Below, one piece after another: positions 34,468-45,170 of a stretch of DNA of 64,000 bases. Source of the stretch: Hirundichthys speculiger (Eukaryota; Chordata; Actinopteri; Beloniformes; Exocoetidae); contig JAGFBZ010000687.1 of the NCBI GenBank assembly GCA_018398805.1, forward strand, positions 62,001 through 126,000. The letters run 5' to 3'. Position numbers and translations under genes: made by a program. The notes beneath the pieces are model-generated. The model did no database searches and had not been told where the DNA came from. It saw nothing but the letters and a program-made list of their open reading frames with translations. Position 1 is the first letter of the stretch. Each line of letters opens with the position of its first letter.

Positions 34468-35268
34468 TATTTACTAATTGCATCAGTTAAAGCTGCAATT
34501 TTGAAAAACAGAGTTTTTCAGATTCTGATAACAGCAATGAGAATCCTGGCTAAAATGAACTAACGTCTATGCACCAGCTGATGTCACTTAATTTATATAA
34601 ACAGACTCCCGTTTCATCTTCAGCCCTCTGCAAGTCTGCGCAGGAAGTAAAACAATGCTGCCTGAAAACTGCAGTTTTCAGTCATCTGCATAGAGGGAAC
34701 CATAAAAAAATACTGTTTGTCTGCTGCCAGAGATTCCACCTGGTAAAGAATCAGAGAGATTCAGGTATTTAGAGGTGATTAGGTCCAGAGGTGAACGTAT
34801 TTACAGTATCTGCTCGGTGGGATTCACCACGGTGATGCAGCCTGGGTAAAAAGAGAGCTCTGATTTCAAAAACCCATCAGTCCCGTTTCAAAGTCTGTGT
34901 CTGGTTTGAGTCAACAGAACGAACGTCACCACATGAAGGCGACTATCCGCCGAGCCGCTCCACATCAAGGAGCTCACGTCCTCCAAGCCTGAAGCGGCGC
35001 TCAGCTGTCCGTCCTCGGGGCAAAATGTTATTAAGAAGGATTTAGACCTTTCAGTCGAGGCTTATTTGTTTGAACGCTCTGGGTGCTGCTCTTCTGGCCC
35101 GGCAGGGTGTGGTTCTGCTGAGGTGGATCTGGGTGGAGCTCAGTCTCACCTGCTCCTCTCCTCACAACACCTCCTCACGCCTTCACCTTCTCTCCTCACT
35201 GAAGCTGTAAACACAGACGGGAAAACAGGTCAGCTGATTAAAAGCTTTTTTTGTTTTTTCCTGCTCAG

Positions 35269-35369
35269 AGCCGAAGAAGAGACAGTGCAAGGCGCTGTTT
35301 GAGTATCATCCACAAAACGAAGACGAGCTGGAGCTAAAACTTGGAGACGTCATAGAGGTCACAGAAGAG
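35269..35369 (+). CDS. cd2ap: CD2AP exon: first half of SH3-B
   Basis: Two bases complete Lys118, then 33 codons: [33 protein letters not shown]. The [23 protein letters not shown] pattern is the start of the second SH3 domain, and the PQNEDELE form matches CD2AP closely. Acceptor TTTTTTCCTGCTCAG|AG, donor GAAGAG|GTACCT, ending in phase 0. The domain is split at the same place as SH3-C (after the n-Src loop glutamates), whereas SH3-A is in a single exon. Confidence 0.96.
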
Positions 35370-35741
35370 GTACCTTCAACGTTTGTCTTTGTGTTTAAAC
35401 GGCTCAAACGTCTAAGCGGTTTACGTGAAGAGCATCTTTCAGGTTGTTTTTAATGTTAAAAACTGGCTTAATTTTTCTGGAACATCCAGGCTTTGTGTCA
35501 GGTGTTGGGGATTTTTTGTGTCTTGGTGACATGTTAGAACATGAACGGAGCACTTTGACTAGTTTTGTTTCTTTTTTTCTTTTAAGAGAAAGAAAAAGCA
35601 AATGTCTGAAGACACAACAACATAGACGTTTCTGCGTCCGTCTGGTTTTACAGGACGGAAGACTTGTTTTCTAGGTCTCGTGTTTGAGAGACGAGTGTCG
35701 ACTGAAGGAAGTTTCTCTGACTTCATCTGCTGTGCTCACAG

Positions 35742-35868
35742 GTTGAAGAGGGCTGGTGGAACGGCGTCTTGAACGGCAAATCCGGACTCTTCCCATCCAA
35801 CTTCGTCAAAGAGCTGGAGGCTGCAGGGGAGGACGGGGAGCCCGCCGACACCACGGCTGACGATACCG
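35742..35868 (+). CDS. cd2ap: CD2AP exon: second half of SH3-B
   Basis: 42 codons plus one base: [42 protein letters not shown]. It supplies the WW pair, the [15 protein letters not shown] strand and 3-10 helix of SH3-B, followed by an acidic linker. Acceptor GTGCTCACAG|GTT, donor GATACCG|GTAAAT, ending in phase 1. The 372-bp intron before it is the shortest in the gene. Confidence 0.96.
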
Positions 35869-36280
35869 GTAAATAAGACTGAACCGGCCAGCCTGAGCAG
35901 ACGGAGCAGGAGTCTGCTCGGTTTGTAACGGCTCTGTCAGATCACGCTTAACCTGGATCATTCCAGCTGAGTCGCTTTCACAGATTTCTCATTACAGCCG
36001 TTTAGTCGGTTTCAGTACAATTAGTTGGAGTAATGGAGCCGTACAGGTGTGACTAACCTACCTGAAACAAGCCCCGACATGTCGGTTGGCCGTGCGCTAG
36101 TGTTGCAGCTGCACGTCTCTAAACCTGCAGTCTGCTTGGTATTTGACTGGGAGCTACAGAAACGATTCAGGTTTCTGTGGAGTGTAGCTACGTAGTTTCA
36201 GAGTGTGGACGGACCCTGGTGACCTTTCCGAAGCATTTCCATCATCCTGTCTTGTCCTAATAACTAATAAAAATCCAAAT

Positions 36281-37786
36281 CAGAATCAGAATCAGAATGC
36301 CCTTTATTGTCATTATACAGTGGCGTACAACGAGATTGGAGAGCTTCTCCCATGTCAGTGCGGCATATAATAAACAATAAACAAGATATAAATATGTGGC
36401 CGTTTTTCAAAAGTAAAAGCAAGAAGACAAGGTTTCAAATATATACATATGTAAAGTGAGGTCAGTAGTGCAAATGTGCAGTTTTCCGGGAGTAGAATAT
36501 TAAAAATGTCCAGTTTTTTTTTACATAATAAATATGGAGATATTATAAATATAAATAGTAAATAGCACAAATAAATAGCATGTTACACAGATGAGTGGTA
36601 TGTTGCACAGTGAATAGAATATTGCACAGAGAATAGTATATTGCACAGGGTAGTTGCACAGATGCTGGTTATTTAAAGTGACTGGAAGGTATATTGTTCA
36701 ATAAGGTGATGGCTCTGGGGAAAAAACTGTTTTTCATTCTGTTAGTCCGTGCTCTGATGCTTCTGTAGCGCCTCCCAGACGGGAGCAGCTCAAACAGCTG
36801 GGAGGCAGGATGTGAAGAGTCCATCTTAATGTTGAGAGCTCTGCTGACGCACCGGGTGGAGTAGATGTCCGTCAGGGAGGGGAGAGGGCAGCCCACGATC
36901 CTCTGTGCTGCCCTCACTGTCCTCTGCAGCCTCCCTCTGTCTGCGGCAGTGCAGCTCCCGTACCAGGTGGTGAGGCAGTACGTCAGCAGGCTCTCGACGG
37001 TGGAGCGGTAGAAGGCCAGCAGCAGCTTCTGCTCTAGGTTGTTCTTCCTGAGAACTCTCAGGAAGTGGAGGCGCTGCTGAGCCTTCTTTATAATGGCTGT
37101 GATGTTGAGGGTCCAGGTGAGGTCGTCGGAGATCTGGACTCCCAGGAATCTGAAGTCGTGGACCCGCTCCACGCCCTCGCCGTTGATGTAGAGGGGGGTG
37201 TGGTCACCCTTCTTCCTCCTGAAGTCCACGATGATCTCCTTCGTCTTCATGGTGTTCAGAGCGAGGTTGTTGGCTGAGCACCAGGTCGTTAGTCTCTGGA
37301 CCTCCTCCCTGTAGGCTGTCTCGTCTCCGTCTGAGATCAGCCCGACCACTGTGGTGTCGTCAGCGAACTTGACGACCAAGTTGTTGTCGTGGGCCGGACT
37401 GCAGTCATAGGTGTAGAGACAGTACAGGAGGGGGCTCAGCACACAGCCCTGTGGTGAGCCGATGCTCAGTGTGCGTGTAGAGGAGTGGTGGGGGCCGAGT
37501 CTCACCGTCTGGGGCCTGTTGGTCAGGAAGTCCCTGATCCAGGTGCATGTGGGAGGGGGGAGGCCGAGAGTGTCCAGTTTGGTAACCAGGACGTCCGGGA
37601 TGATGGTGTTAAATGCCGAGCTGTAGTCCACGAAGAGCAGTCTGGCGTAGCTCTGCTGCTGCTCCAGGTGGCTCAGCACAGCATGCAGGGCTACGGAGAT
37701 GGCATCCTCCGTAGATCTGTTCGCCCGGTATGCGAACTGGTGGGGGTCGAGTGTGGGGGGAAGACAGTCCTTGATGTGCTTTAAGA
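36281..37786 (-). mobile_element. Young 5'-truncated L2/CR1-like LINE with a 24-bp target duplication
   Basis: The minus-strand frame stays open from about 37786 down to 36669, beyond the first start-like codon at 37679. It encodes the reverse transcriptase core: [49 protein letters not shown], and the thumb and tail [13 protein letters not shown] and [17 protein letters not shown]. The 3' tail is TCTGATTCTGATT-like, typical of L2. A perfect 24-bp direct repeat flanks it (36257-36280 and 37787-37810), the signature of target-primed insertion. The endonuclease and ORF1 parts are missing, so it is dead on arrival but little mutated. Confidence 0.92.
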
Positions 37787-37932
37787 CTAATAACTAATAA
37801 AAATCCAAATGATCTACTCTCTAATCTTAAACCATTTCCACTAACGTCCCAGATGACAAAAATCCTGAAGAGACCATTATCAGCCCACTTAAACAACCGG
37901 GACCCGCTGCAGTTCCTTTACGATGTTGTAGT

Positions 37933-38890
37933 TAGGGGTGTGGGAAAAAAATCGATTCGGCGGTATATCGCGATTTTCGGCCGCCCAATATAATATAGTT
38001 TTTTTAAAATCTCCTAATATCGATAGTTTTAGGAAAATTCATTCATTCACTTAAATGTGCAAAAATAGCGATGCACTAATCTCTCGATACGATACACGAT
38101 ATTCAACTCACGATTCAATATATATCGATATTTATTATGGATAGACCGATACATCGGCCGGCCGATATATCGGGTCGATATTTGTGTTTTTTACTTGAAT
38201 CGGCATCGACTGATTCACAGGTGGGTTCGCCGATGTATTTTTCCGTGGCATCCACGGGCAACTCTGTGTTGCCAGAAGACAACAGAGGCCCAAGTATTAA
38301 GCCCTGCGGAACGCCACATGATAAAGGAGCAGAAGATATAAATTAATTCAGACCAACACACAAAGATCTCTGAGCCCGGTATGATCTGAACCACTTCAGG
38401 GCTGTGCCACAAATGCCTACACAACGCTCTAAACGAGATAATATTATGATCGACCGTGTCAAAGGCGGCTGTTGAGTCTTAAGACAACCAGAATGACATA
38501 GTTCCCTGAATCTGTAGCCAGGAGGATGTCATTAAAAACCCTCAGCAGTGAAGAAACTTAAGGGTGTGAAAAAAAAATCGATTTGCCAATATATCCTGAT
38601 TTTCGGCCGCCCAATATAATATCGATTTTTCAGCTCCTAATATCGATTTTTTCAAAAACACAAATAATAAACAATAAATAGGCTGATTTCGATCAAATAG
38701 TTTTGACTCAATTTGTCCTCTGAATGATCAATATCATCTGATGAACAAATACAACAACTTGATTTTTCATCTCTACTTTTAATTTTGATATTAACTGGGT
38801 AGAATATCGCAATATATCACGATACCGTATCGTGACCCAAGTGCCACGATACATATGGCATTGCGAGGTCCTTGCCAATACTCAACCCTA
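37933..38890 (+). mobile_element. Composite hAT element (B-A-C-LINE-B) with perfect 8-bp target duplication
   Basis: The outer ends are the family B left terminus TAGGGGTGTGGGAAAA at 37933 and a family B right terminus CTCAACCCTA at 38890. Perfect GTTGTAGT copies flank it (37925-37932 and 38891-38898). Inside, in order, are the B left arm (to about 38060), a family A left-arm fragment (38066-38135), the family C arm (GATAGACCGATACATCGGCC, 38139-38281), a LINE reverse transcriptase fragment (38282-38559) and a second B copy (38560-38890). The single outer duplication implies it inserted, or was repaired into place, as one unit. Confidence 0.85.
38282..38559 (-). mobile_element. LINE reverse transcriptase fragment inside the composite
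   Basis: About 270 bp nearly identical to 40996-41274, including CCAAGTATTAAGCCCTGCGG, AAGGAGCAGAAGATATAAAT and the AACCCTCAGCAGTGAAGAAA end. On the minus strand this corresponds to the region upstream of, and including, the GVPQGS block of a non-LTR reverse transcriptase, with damage. Confidence 0.8.
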
Positions 38891-39227
38891 GTTGTAGTTG
38901 ATGTTTAAGATGCCATCGTCCTCCTTCGGTGAGCTCATCCTCATCTGGACGGACCGGGCAGAATTTAGAGGATCACCATCATCTTCACCTCGTATCTAAA
39001 TCTGGTGACAAGTCTGGACTGGATTTGTGTAATAGACAGAGCGACCATTTAATGTGAGGAATCATCATCAGAAACGTGAATTATACGTTCAGTAACCTGT
39101 AGATATTCATAAGAGCTGCTACTGGGTTATTGTGAATGAAGTTTTAGGTTTACTGAGGAAATAAATGTTCTGTCGTGCTGCTTAACGTGGAAGTAATTTC
39201 TCGGCTTTACGTTGCGTCTCCTCTCAG

Positions 39228-39409
39228 ATGGTGGCGCGACCGAAGCCGCCGCCGCCACCCCGACGACGCCTCAGCCCGCCTCAGGGAACGGAGTCATCGC
39301 CCAGCCCAAGAAGGTCCGGGGCATCGGCTTCGGGGACATTTTCAAAGAGGGGTCGGTCAAGCTAAAGGTGCGACTGCCCAGCCCCGAAACGGAGGAGAGG
39401 AAGGACAAA
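39228..39409 (+). CDS. cd2ap: CD2AP exon: conserved GFGDIFKEG block between SH3-B and SH3-C
   Basis: Two bases complete Asp194, then 60 codons. A low-complexity Ala/Thr/Pro stretch ([20 protein letters not shown]) precedes [20 protein letters not shown] and [19 protein letters not shown]. The [20 protein letters not shown] block is almost invariant in CD2AP and similar in SH3KBP1. Acceptor CTCCTCTCAG|AT, donor GACAAA|GTAAGTG, ending in phase 0. The Ala-rich part is a teleost-type expansion at a position that is variable in the family. Confidence 0.96.
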
Positions 39410-42151
39410 GTAAGTGTGACGCACACTTCTTTCTCTTCAGGCTTCCCCACTGAGAGCTCAAACATGGAGATCTGAATAGATTTTGGTTTTTACCGTTATA
39501 TCAGGACGTCTGAAGACCTCGTTTATAACAGCCAGTAAAGCTGCTGCTGTGCATTCAGCTAAATGGACGTCTGTCTTTTATGAAGGGCTGTATTTCAATC
39601 CTTTATCTCTCTACTCCACTGAGCTGGACACTTATTTACCCGATGGATGTGGATGTGGGCGAGGTCAGTTTGCTCTTTAGTGAAGGAGCATGAGATTTGT
39701 GTTAAGTGTGTGTTTGTTGTGAACACAGTAAACCTCAGCTGCTGTTGGCTCGTACGCCGACCGCTGCAGTCGGGCGAGACGTCCAGTCTTCATCGTTTTA
39801 AGACATACGACACATGTCCATGTATTTCCTGAGCGTTATGAACTAGATAATAGTACTGGAGAACACAAAAGTATTTGCTTTACACTTAAGGTCTTTGCAC
39901 ATTAAAGGCGAACAGAGTTTTTGCACCCAGAAAAAAAAGATGAGCATGATCCGTTTTTCTGACAAATAAAATATAGACGTCAAAACAATTTGGCGATCCA
40001 CCGTGTTGGAATATTATATATTCCATTATAATAAACGTAAATCCCCTGATTATTAATGTAGAACTTTACTTATAAGCATCCTCGTACAGAACATCGGTAA
40101 CATCCTCTCCGCAAAAGGACACTTTCCAAAGTTGTTTTTGACTCATTTTGCCAGTTCAAGGGTTTAAACGTATCACGTGACAGACACGGGTCTTGACGTG
40201 TTGTCATGCGTCATAGACGGATGTAATGGAGAGAATCTGGTCATTTTTCAAATAAAGGTAGGCAGGACTGGTGGTCCTGCTTACTCCTGCTGGAGTAACT
40301 GGAGGAAGCCATAGAGCTAGCTAAACCAAGCCAAGCTAACTTCATTTATAAAGCACTTTAAAAAAAGAACAGCAAACACTGACCAAACTGCTGAAAAATA
40401 AGAGTAAAATAAATAAAGGTTTAAAAAAAAAAAGACAAAAAAATCATAAAACCTGCATGCAATAGAATCTAAGTAAAAACAAAATTAAAAATAAATAAAT
40501 AAAAAGAATAGAAAGAAAATGATTAAAAATTAATTTAAGAACAACAACTCACACGGGGTTGAAAGCCAAATGGAAGAGGTGGGTCTTAAGAGCTGATTTA
40601 AAAAATAGCCCAAGAAAGAAGCCTGTCTGATGTGTAGCAGCAACAAATAATAATTTGGGAGCTACGACAGAAAACGCCTGTCCTCCCCTGAGCTTCCTCC
40701 ATGTCCTTTAATACATCCAGCAGCAACTGGTCAGCTGATGTAACTGTAAAAATGAGAAGGTCCACTGGTGACACCACGACCAAAAACAATCACTTCTGTC
40801 TTGTTTTTATTAAAATCTAAAAAGTTTAGAGCCATCCAGGCTTTCAGTTCCTCAAGGCACTCAGTTAATGACTGGATGGAGGAGTCATCTTCACGGCTTT
40901 AGAGGCACATAGACCTGAGCGTTCATCTGAATAACAATGGAAAGAAACGTTGTGTTTTCTAAAAATGAAGCCCAGAGGCAGCATATATAAAGAAAACAAC
41001 AGAGGCCCAAGTATTGAGCCCTGCGGAACGCCACATGATAAAGGAGCAGAAGATATAAATTAATTCAGACCAACGCACAAAGATCTCTGAGCTCGGTATG
41101 ATCTGAACCACTTCAGGGCTGTGCCACAAATGCCTACACAACGCTCTAAACGAGATAATATTATGATCCACTGTGTCAAAGGCGGCTGTTAAGTCTAAGA
41201 CAACCAGAATGACATAGTTCCCTGAATCTGTAGCCAGGAGGATGTCATTAAAAACCCTCAGCAGTGAAGAAACTTAAAACCAGACAGAAAAAAATAGAAC
41301 AGAGAAGCACGTCTGCAAATCCCCAGATGACATGTCGTGTTTCATTGCCTCTATTATAATAATGGCAGGAGAAAAAATAAACTACACGTCTGGTGTGCTA
41401 AGACCTTCAAGTGGGTGATAATTTGGAGAAGTTGTAGGCGAGTCTCTCTCACCTTGACGCTGATGAAGAGGTGGAGCTTCATCACGACCAGAGAGAAATA
41501 CACAATAGTACACACTTATACAGGAAGTTGAGTGTCAGATCACATTGCTGCAAATAATGTTCCCTGATTTTAAATCTTATTACAAAAAAAAACCCCAAAG
41601 AAAAATCCTATTAATTACAAAGTTGATGCCACCGCCCACCTGATGCTAACTGGTAGTATTAACTACACGGCAGCGTGTTGTAGATTTTCTTCTGTTCTGA
41701 CCCTGTCCCCTCTTCTTCTCTCCTCTCCACCACAGCCTTCACACCGTTTCACCACTAACTCTGCTTCCCTGCCGTTCCTCCACTCCTCACATCCCCCAGC
41801 ATGCTCTCTTGCTCTTTCCCTCGCAGCATCAGATATCCTCATCTGGCCTTGACCAGCTTTTAAAAAAGCTTCTTTTCCACCTGTCTGGTTCAAACAACTG
41901 GCCAAACTGGCATGACTGACTTAAAGACGGGACATTTTTTAGTAATTCAGTACTGTGTTTCCAGGGTTTGATTTGAATTAAATTCATTCTCCTGTCTGCT
42001 ACGGTCCACGCTAACCTCATGACTAACAGCACCACTCATCCGGCATCCATGACAGAACGTGGCGATACGTTTCCACGCGTTTTACCTCAGACGGACACGT
42101 CCGCCCATGTCCGATAAATCACTCCCATCTGTATGGTTTGCTTCATTTTAG
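39410..42151 (+). other. CD2AP intron with a degraded LINE
   Basis: Bounded by GTAAGTG and CTTCATTTTAG. A non-LTR retrotransposon fragment occupies 40341-41276. A pyrimidine-rich patch lies at 41690-41830. No other feature recognised. Confidence 0.85.
40341..41276 (-). mobile_element. Non-LTR retrotransposon fragment (reverse transcriptase relic)
   Basis: Minus-strand translation gives [20 protein letters not shown] followed by [11 protein letters not shown], a reverse transcriptase catalytic block in which the usual YADD is YSDE. Further on is LKAWMALNFLDFNKNKTEVI, the conserved W...N.L..N..KTE region. The plus-strand left end (TTTATAAAGCACTTTAAAAA) is the tail side. A part of it (40996-41274) is shared with the fragment at 38282. 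Frames are broken. Confidence 0.8.
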
Positions 42152-42239
42152 CCAGCCCCATCATTACCATCAGCTCCAAAGCCCGCCCATCCCAACATGA
42201 CAGACGCTCAGAGGGCGGACGGAGACGCCAAACCCAAAG
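42152..42239 (+). CDS. cd2ap: CD2AP exon: variable linker before SH3-C
   Basis: 29 codons plus one base: PAPSLPSAPKPAHPNMTDAQ then RADGDAKPK. It occupies the position of the poorly conserved human segment between the KEG block and the KEYC start of SH3-C. Sequence similarity is weak, so the call rests on its place, an open frame, acceptor TTCATTTTAG|CC, donor CCCAAAG|GTAAAA, and phases (0 in, 1 out) that fit both neighbours exactly. It contributes a small Pro-rich patch. Confidence 0.82.
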
Positions 42240-44140
42240 GTAAAACGCACGCTAACAGCCCAGCGGCGACTGCAGGGACTTTACAGTTGAAACTAGGTTG
42301 TCATTTATAGTGTAAAATTGTTTGAAAATGCTGAAAGTCTGATCTTCATTTAAGTTACAGTCACAAACCGCCCTTGTTAAACTGTCAGACCATGAGTTTG
42401 ATTGTTGTTTGATTGTTCTTGTTGGGTCGTCATTAAGATCAAGTGTCAAAGGTTAGAGAGTAATCTGGAGTTCAGATGTTCACCAGTCGGCTTTACTCAG
42501 AAGAGACTGGTTCTGGTGCTGGTGTCAGTTCAGAGCTGGTTTTGCTTTGGAGCCTTCTAAGAACTGGTTTTCTCACTGCACTGACCATGAGTTCATTAAG
42601 GACCCAGATGAAGCTCTTTTCCTTCAGCCTGTGTCTCGGCATCACCAGCCCGCCTTTAGAAACCTTCCTATAGTTGGTGTTTGTGAACGCTCAGTCCTGA
42701 GACCTGCACTTCCACATGTGGACCGGCGCTGCTACGAACAGGATTCACAGCTGCTGGTTTGACTGGTGTCCAAGAACGGTAGCAGGTGATATCAAAACCA
42801 CCAAAAAAAATAGTTTAATAGTAAAGGTCCGGTTGAATTCTGGTTGAAACGGCTGTTGTGAATGCAGCTTTATGCAGAGCAGCGATAACGTTCAGGAACG
42901 TCGGTCCCAGATGCTGACTGGCATTGATGAACGGCTGCAGACGGGACTTAAACCCGCCGTGAGGCAGGATCCATAGACGCCAGATACGAAACATCCAGCG
43001 ATGTTTGTGAATGATGATGCGAACACGTTTTTCCCTCAGAGAGAGACGCTCCTCCAGCTCCAGAGAGCGTTCAGCAACGCCGCGCTACCAAATGTTGGCT
43101 GCTTTTTTTTTTCTTTTTCAAAACACAGCAGTAAAAACGATACGAATGGGTTGATAAACGATGGGCGACGTCTGTTAATGAAGGTTTAAAGCTTCATTTA
43201 CGTTAAAGCAATGTTTTCTGCTGGATGTTGGTGAACGTTCACAAACGCCGACGGCTGATTTTAAAACACTAGGAGTTGGTCTCCTCTACTCAACGCTCTG
43301 TTAGAGCCCGATCTTTAATTCAGTGGCGATCGCTGTGTTCTGGTTGGTAAGGTAACCCCGCCCCTCCCAGGATGTGGCCGGTTCTTGCATCTGGCGCCAC
43401 CAGGGTTTCTGGGCCAGCAGCGGCACCAGTTCTTCCAGCTCTGAGTCGGTCCTTTCTTCGTGGCTGACAGATGAAAAGCAAAAAAAAAAGCTGCTTGGAT
43501 TTTTAAAGCCTGACTTCTTTAGTTGTAACATTGAACAGATGTTTCTCGAGCAGCTTCAGCGCTAACAGATGATATTCGCTTGAGACCTTTTGACATGGCC
43601 GGGAAGATGAAGCTGAGGAGCATGAAGTCCCCAACGATGAATGCTGCCTCCACCGTGCTTCACCTTTATTAATGTTTCATGGGTTTCGTCTTTCCGTGAA
43701 AGACGGTTCTTCTTCCAATGTCCAGTCACGTAAAGACGAGTCCTCCAGCCCGTTGAGTTGGTCTGATTCAGCACTCGCTGGAAACATCTGTTAGATGTCA
43801 ACTAGAGGAAGTCGGACTTTAAAAATATAAGCGGTCTTTTTTTTTTTTTTCACCAGCGCTGAATGTGTTCGGAAAAGACAGGAAGATCATAAACCCATTG
43901 TGTGGACTTGTAACTTTTATGAAGATCGCATTAAAGCAGAAGACCTGGAAATTCCAGCGTACATATCTCTTCCTGCCTCTGTATGTGGTTGGGAAGTTTT
44001 TTGTTTTGTTCTGACAGCGTAGGAATACACGAGGGTGAAACTTTCAGTCGTGTTGCCGGTGGTTTCCTGGAGAGCTTGACCGTGAACTCCTGTAATCTGT
44101 CTTCCCGCTCTAACAGATGCCAATGTTTTGGTCCCTTCAG
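42240..44140 (+). other. CD2AP intron, nothing recognised
   Basis: Bounded by GTAAAA and GTCCCTTCAG. It holds about 1.9 kb of unique-looking sequence with poly-T runs near 43106 and 43837. Short open frames carry no motif, and no known repeat family appears here. This is unusual for this locus. Confidence 0.6.
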
Positions 44141-44235
44141 CAAAAGAGTACTGTAAGGTGACGTTCGGCTTCGAGGCCACGCACGAAGATGAGCTGACCC
44201 TCAGAGAAGGAGACATCATCCACATACTGAGCAAG
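44141..44235 (+). CDS. cd2ap: CD2AP exon: first half of SH3-C
   Basis: Two bases complete Ala284, then 31 codons: [20 protein letters not shown] and [11 protein letters not shown]. This is the start of the third SH3 domain (KEYC...F.YE..NEDELT..EG.IIHL.SK in CD2AP). The IIH.(L/I)SK ending favours CD2AP over SH3KBP1. Acceptor GTCCCTTCAG|CA, donor AGCAAG|GTGAGC, phase 0 out. The exon itself shows no damage. Confidence 0.96.
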
Positions 44236-44441
44236 GTGAGCCGCCGTTTCTCAACGACATCACCAGAGTTGATTTGAGTCCGAAACTCTCGTATGATTTA
44301 ACGTGATCATTGGTGAGAGTCGCTGTAGCGTCCTGTCCAACTCGTAGCATGAAGATCTGCTGTGTTTTTCCTTTTGAGGGGTTCACTTATCCAGATGAAC
44401 GGTGAGTTTTTTCCATGAGCCAGTGTGGTTGATGATTTAAT

Positions 44442-44769
44442 CAGGGCTGTTAGCGATACACTAATCTCGCGATATGATACACAATATTCAACTCACAATA
44501 CGATATATATCAATATTTTTAATCTCTTTGTACTTTTAATCTCATTGTACCTATGTACAGTGACAATAAATGGATTCTATTCTAGGATTCTATTCTATTC
44601 TATATTTATTCAAGATAGACCGATACATCCGCCGCCCAATATCGGGTTGATATTTGCATTTTTTACTTGAATCGGCATCGGCGAATTCACAAGTGGATTC
44701 GCCGATGTATTTTTCCGTGGCCTGATTTACCGACAGGCATCCACGGGCAACTCTGTGTCGCCAGAAGAC
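44442..44769 (+). mobile_element. hAT family A left arm, LINE tail and family C arm (assembly)
   Basis: Begins with the family A left end (CAGGGCTGTTAGCGATACAC). At about 44517 it passes into a LINE 3' stub (TGTACAGTGACAATAAATGG followed by ATTCT repeats to about 44602), then the family C arm (GATAGACCGATACATCCGCC to GCCAGAAGAC). The C arm matches those at 38139 and 49574. No outer target duplication could be paired. Confidence 0.7.
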
Positions 44770-45170
44770 TAGGGGTGTGGGGAAAAAAAAAAAATCGATT
44801 TGGCAATATATCGCGATTTTCGGCTGCCCAATATAATATCGATTTTTCAGCTCCCAATATCGATTTTTTTTTTCAAAAACACAAATAATAAACAATAAAT
44901 AGGTTGTTTTGAAGCAAATAGTTTTGACTCAATTTGTCCTCTGAATGATCAATATCATCTGATGAACATATACAGCAACTTTGATTTTTCATCTCTACTT
45001 TTAATTTTGATATTAACTGGGTAGAATACCCAGTTATATCCAGTTATACCCAGTACGATATTGATACGCGATATCGCAATATATCACGATATCGCGTATC
45101 AATATCGTATCATGACCCAAGTATCGTGATATACATTGTATTGCGAGGTCCTTGCCAATACTCACCCCTA
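44770..45170 (+). mobile_element. hAT element, family B, with perfect 8-bp target duplication
   Basis: Starts TAGGGGTGTGGGGAAAA and ends CTCACCCCTA, flanked by perfect CAGAAGAC copies (44762-44769 and 45171-45178). The left copy is the last 8 bases of a family C arm. At 401 bp it is the longest single B copy. Its right arm has an expanded set of palindromes (GATATCGCAATATATCACGA, CGATATCGCG). Confidence 0.9.

Larger units (their letters stand above)
31932..35268 (+). other. CD2AP intron containing a minisatellite-inflated Tigger element
   Basis: Bounded by GTGAGA and CCTGCTCAG. The Tigger-like element at 32641-34467 fills more than half of it. The remainder (31932-32640 and 34468-35268) shows no further gene or repeat that I recognise. 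Confidence 0.85.
35869..39227 (+). other. CD2AP intron with LINE and composite hAT insertions
   Basis: Bounded by GTAAAT and CTCCTCTCAG. It contains a LINE (36281-37786) and a composite hAT element (37933-38890). The flanking 400 bp at each side show no further features. Confidence 0.85.

Noticed and set aside
32954..34563. Five overlapping open frames of 414-488 codons on both strands
   Set aside because: They are translations of a 20-bp tandem repeat that lacks stop codons in its unit. They show 20-residue periodicity and no real domain.
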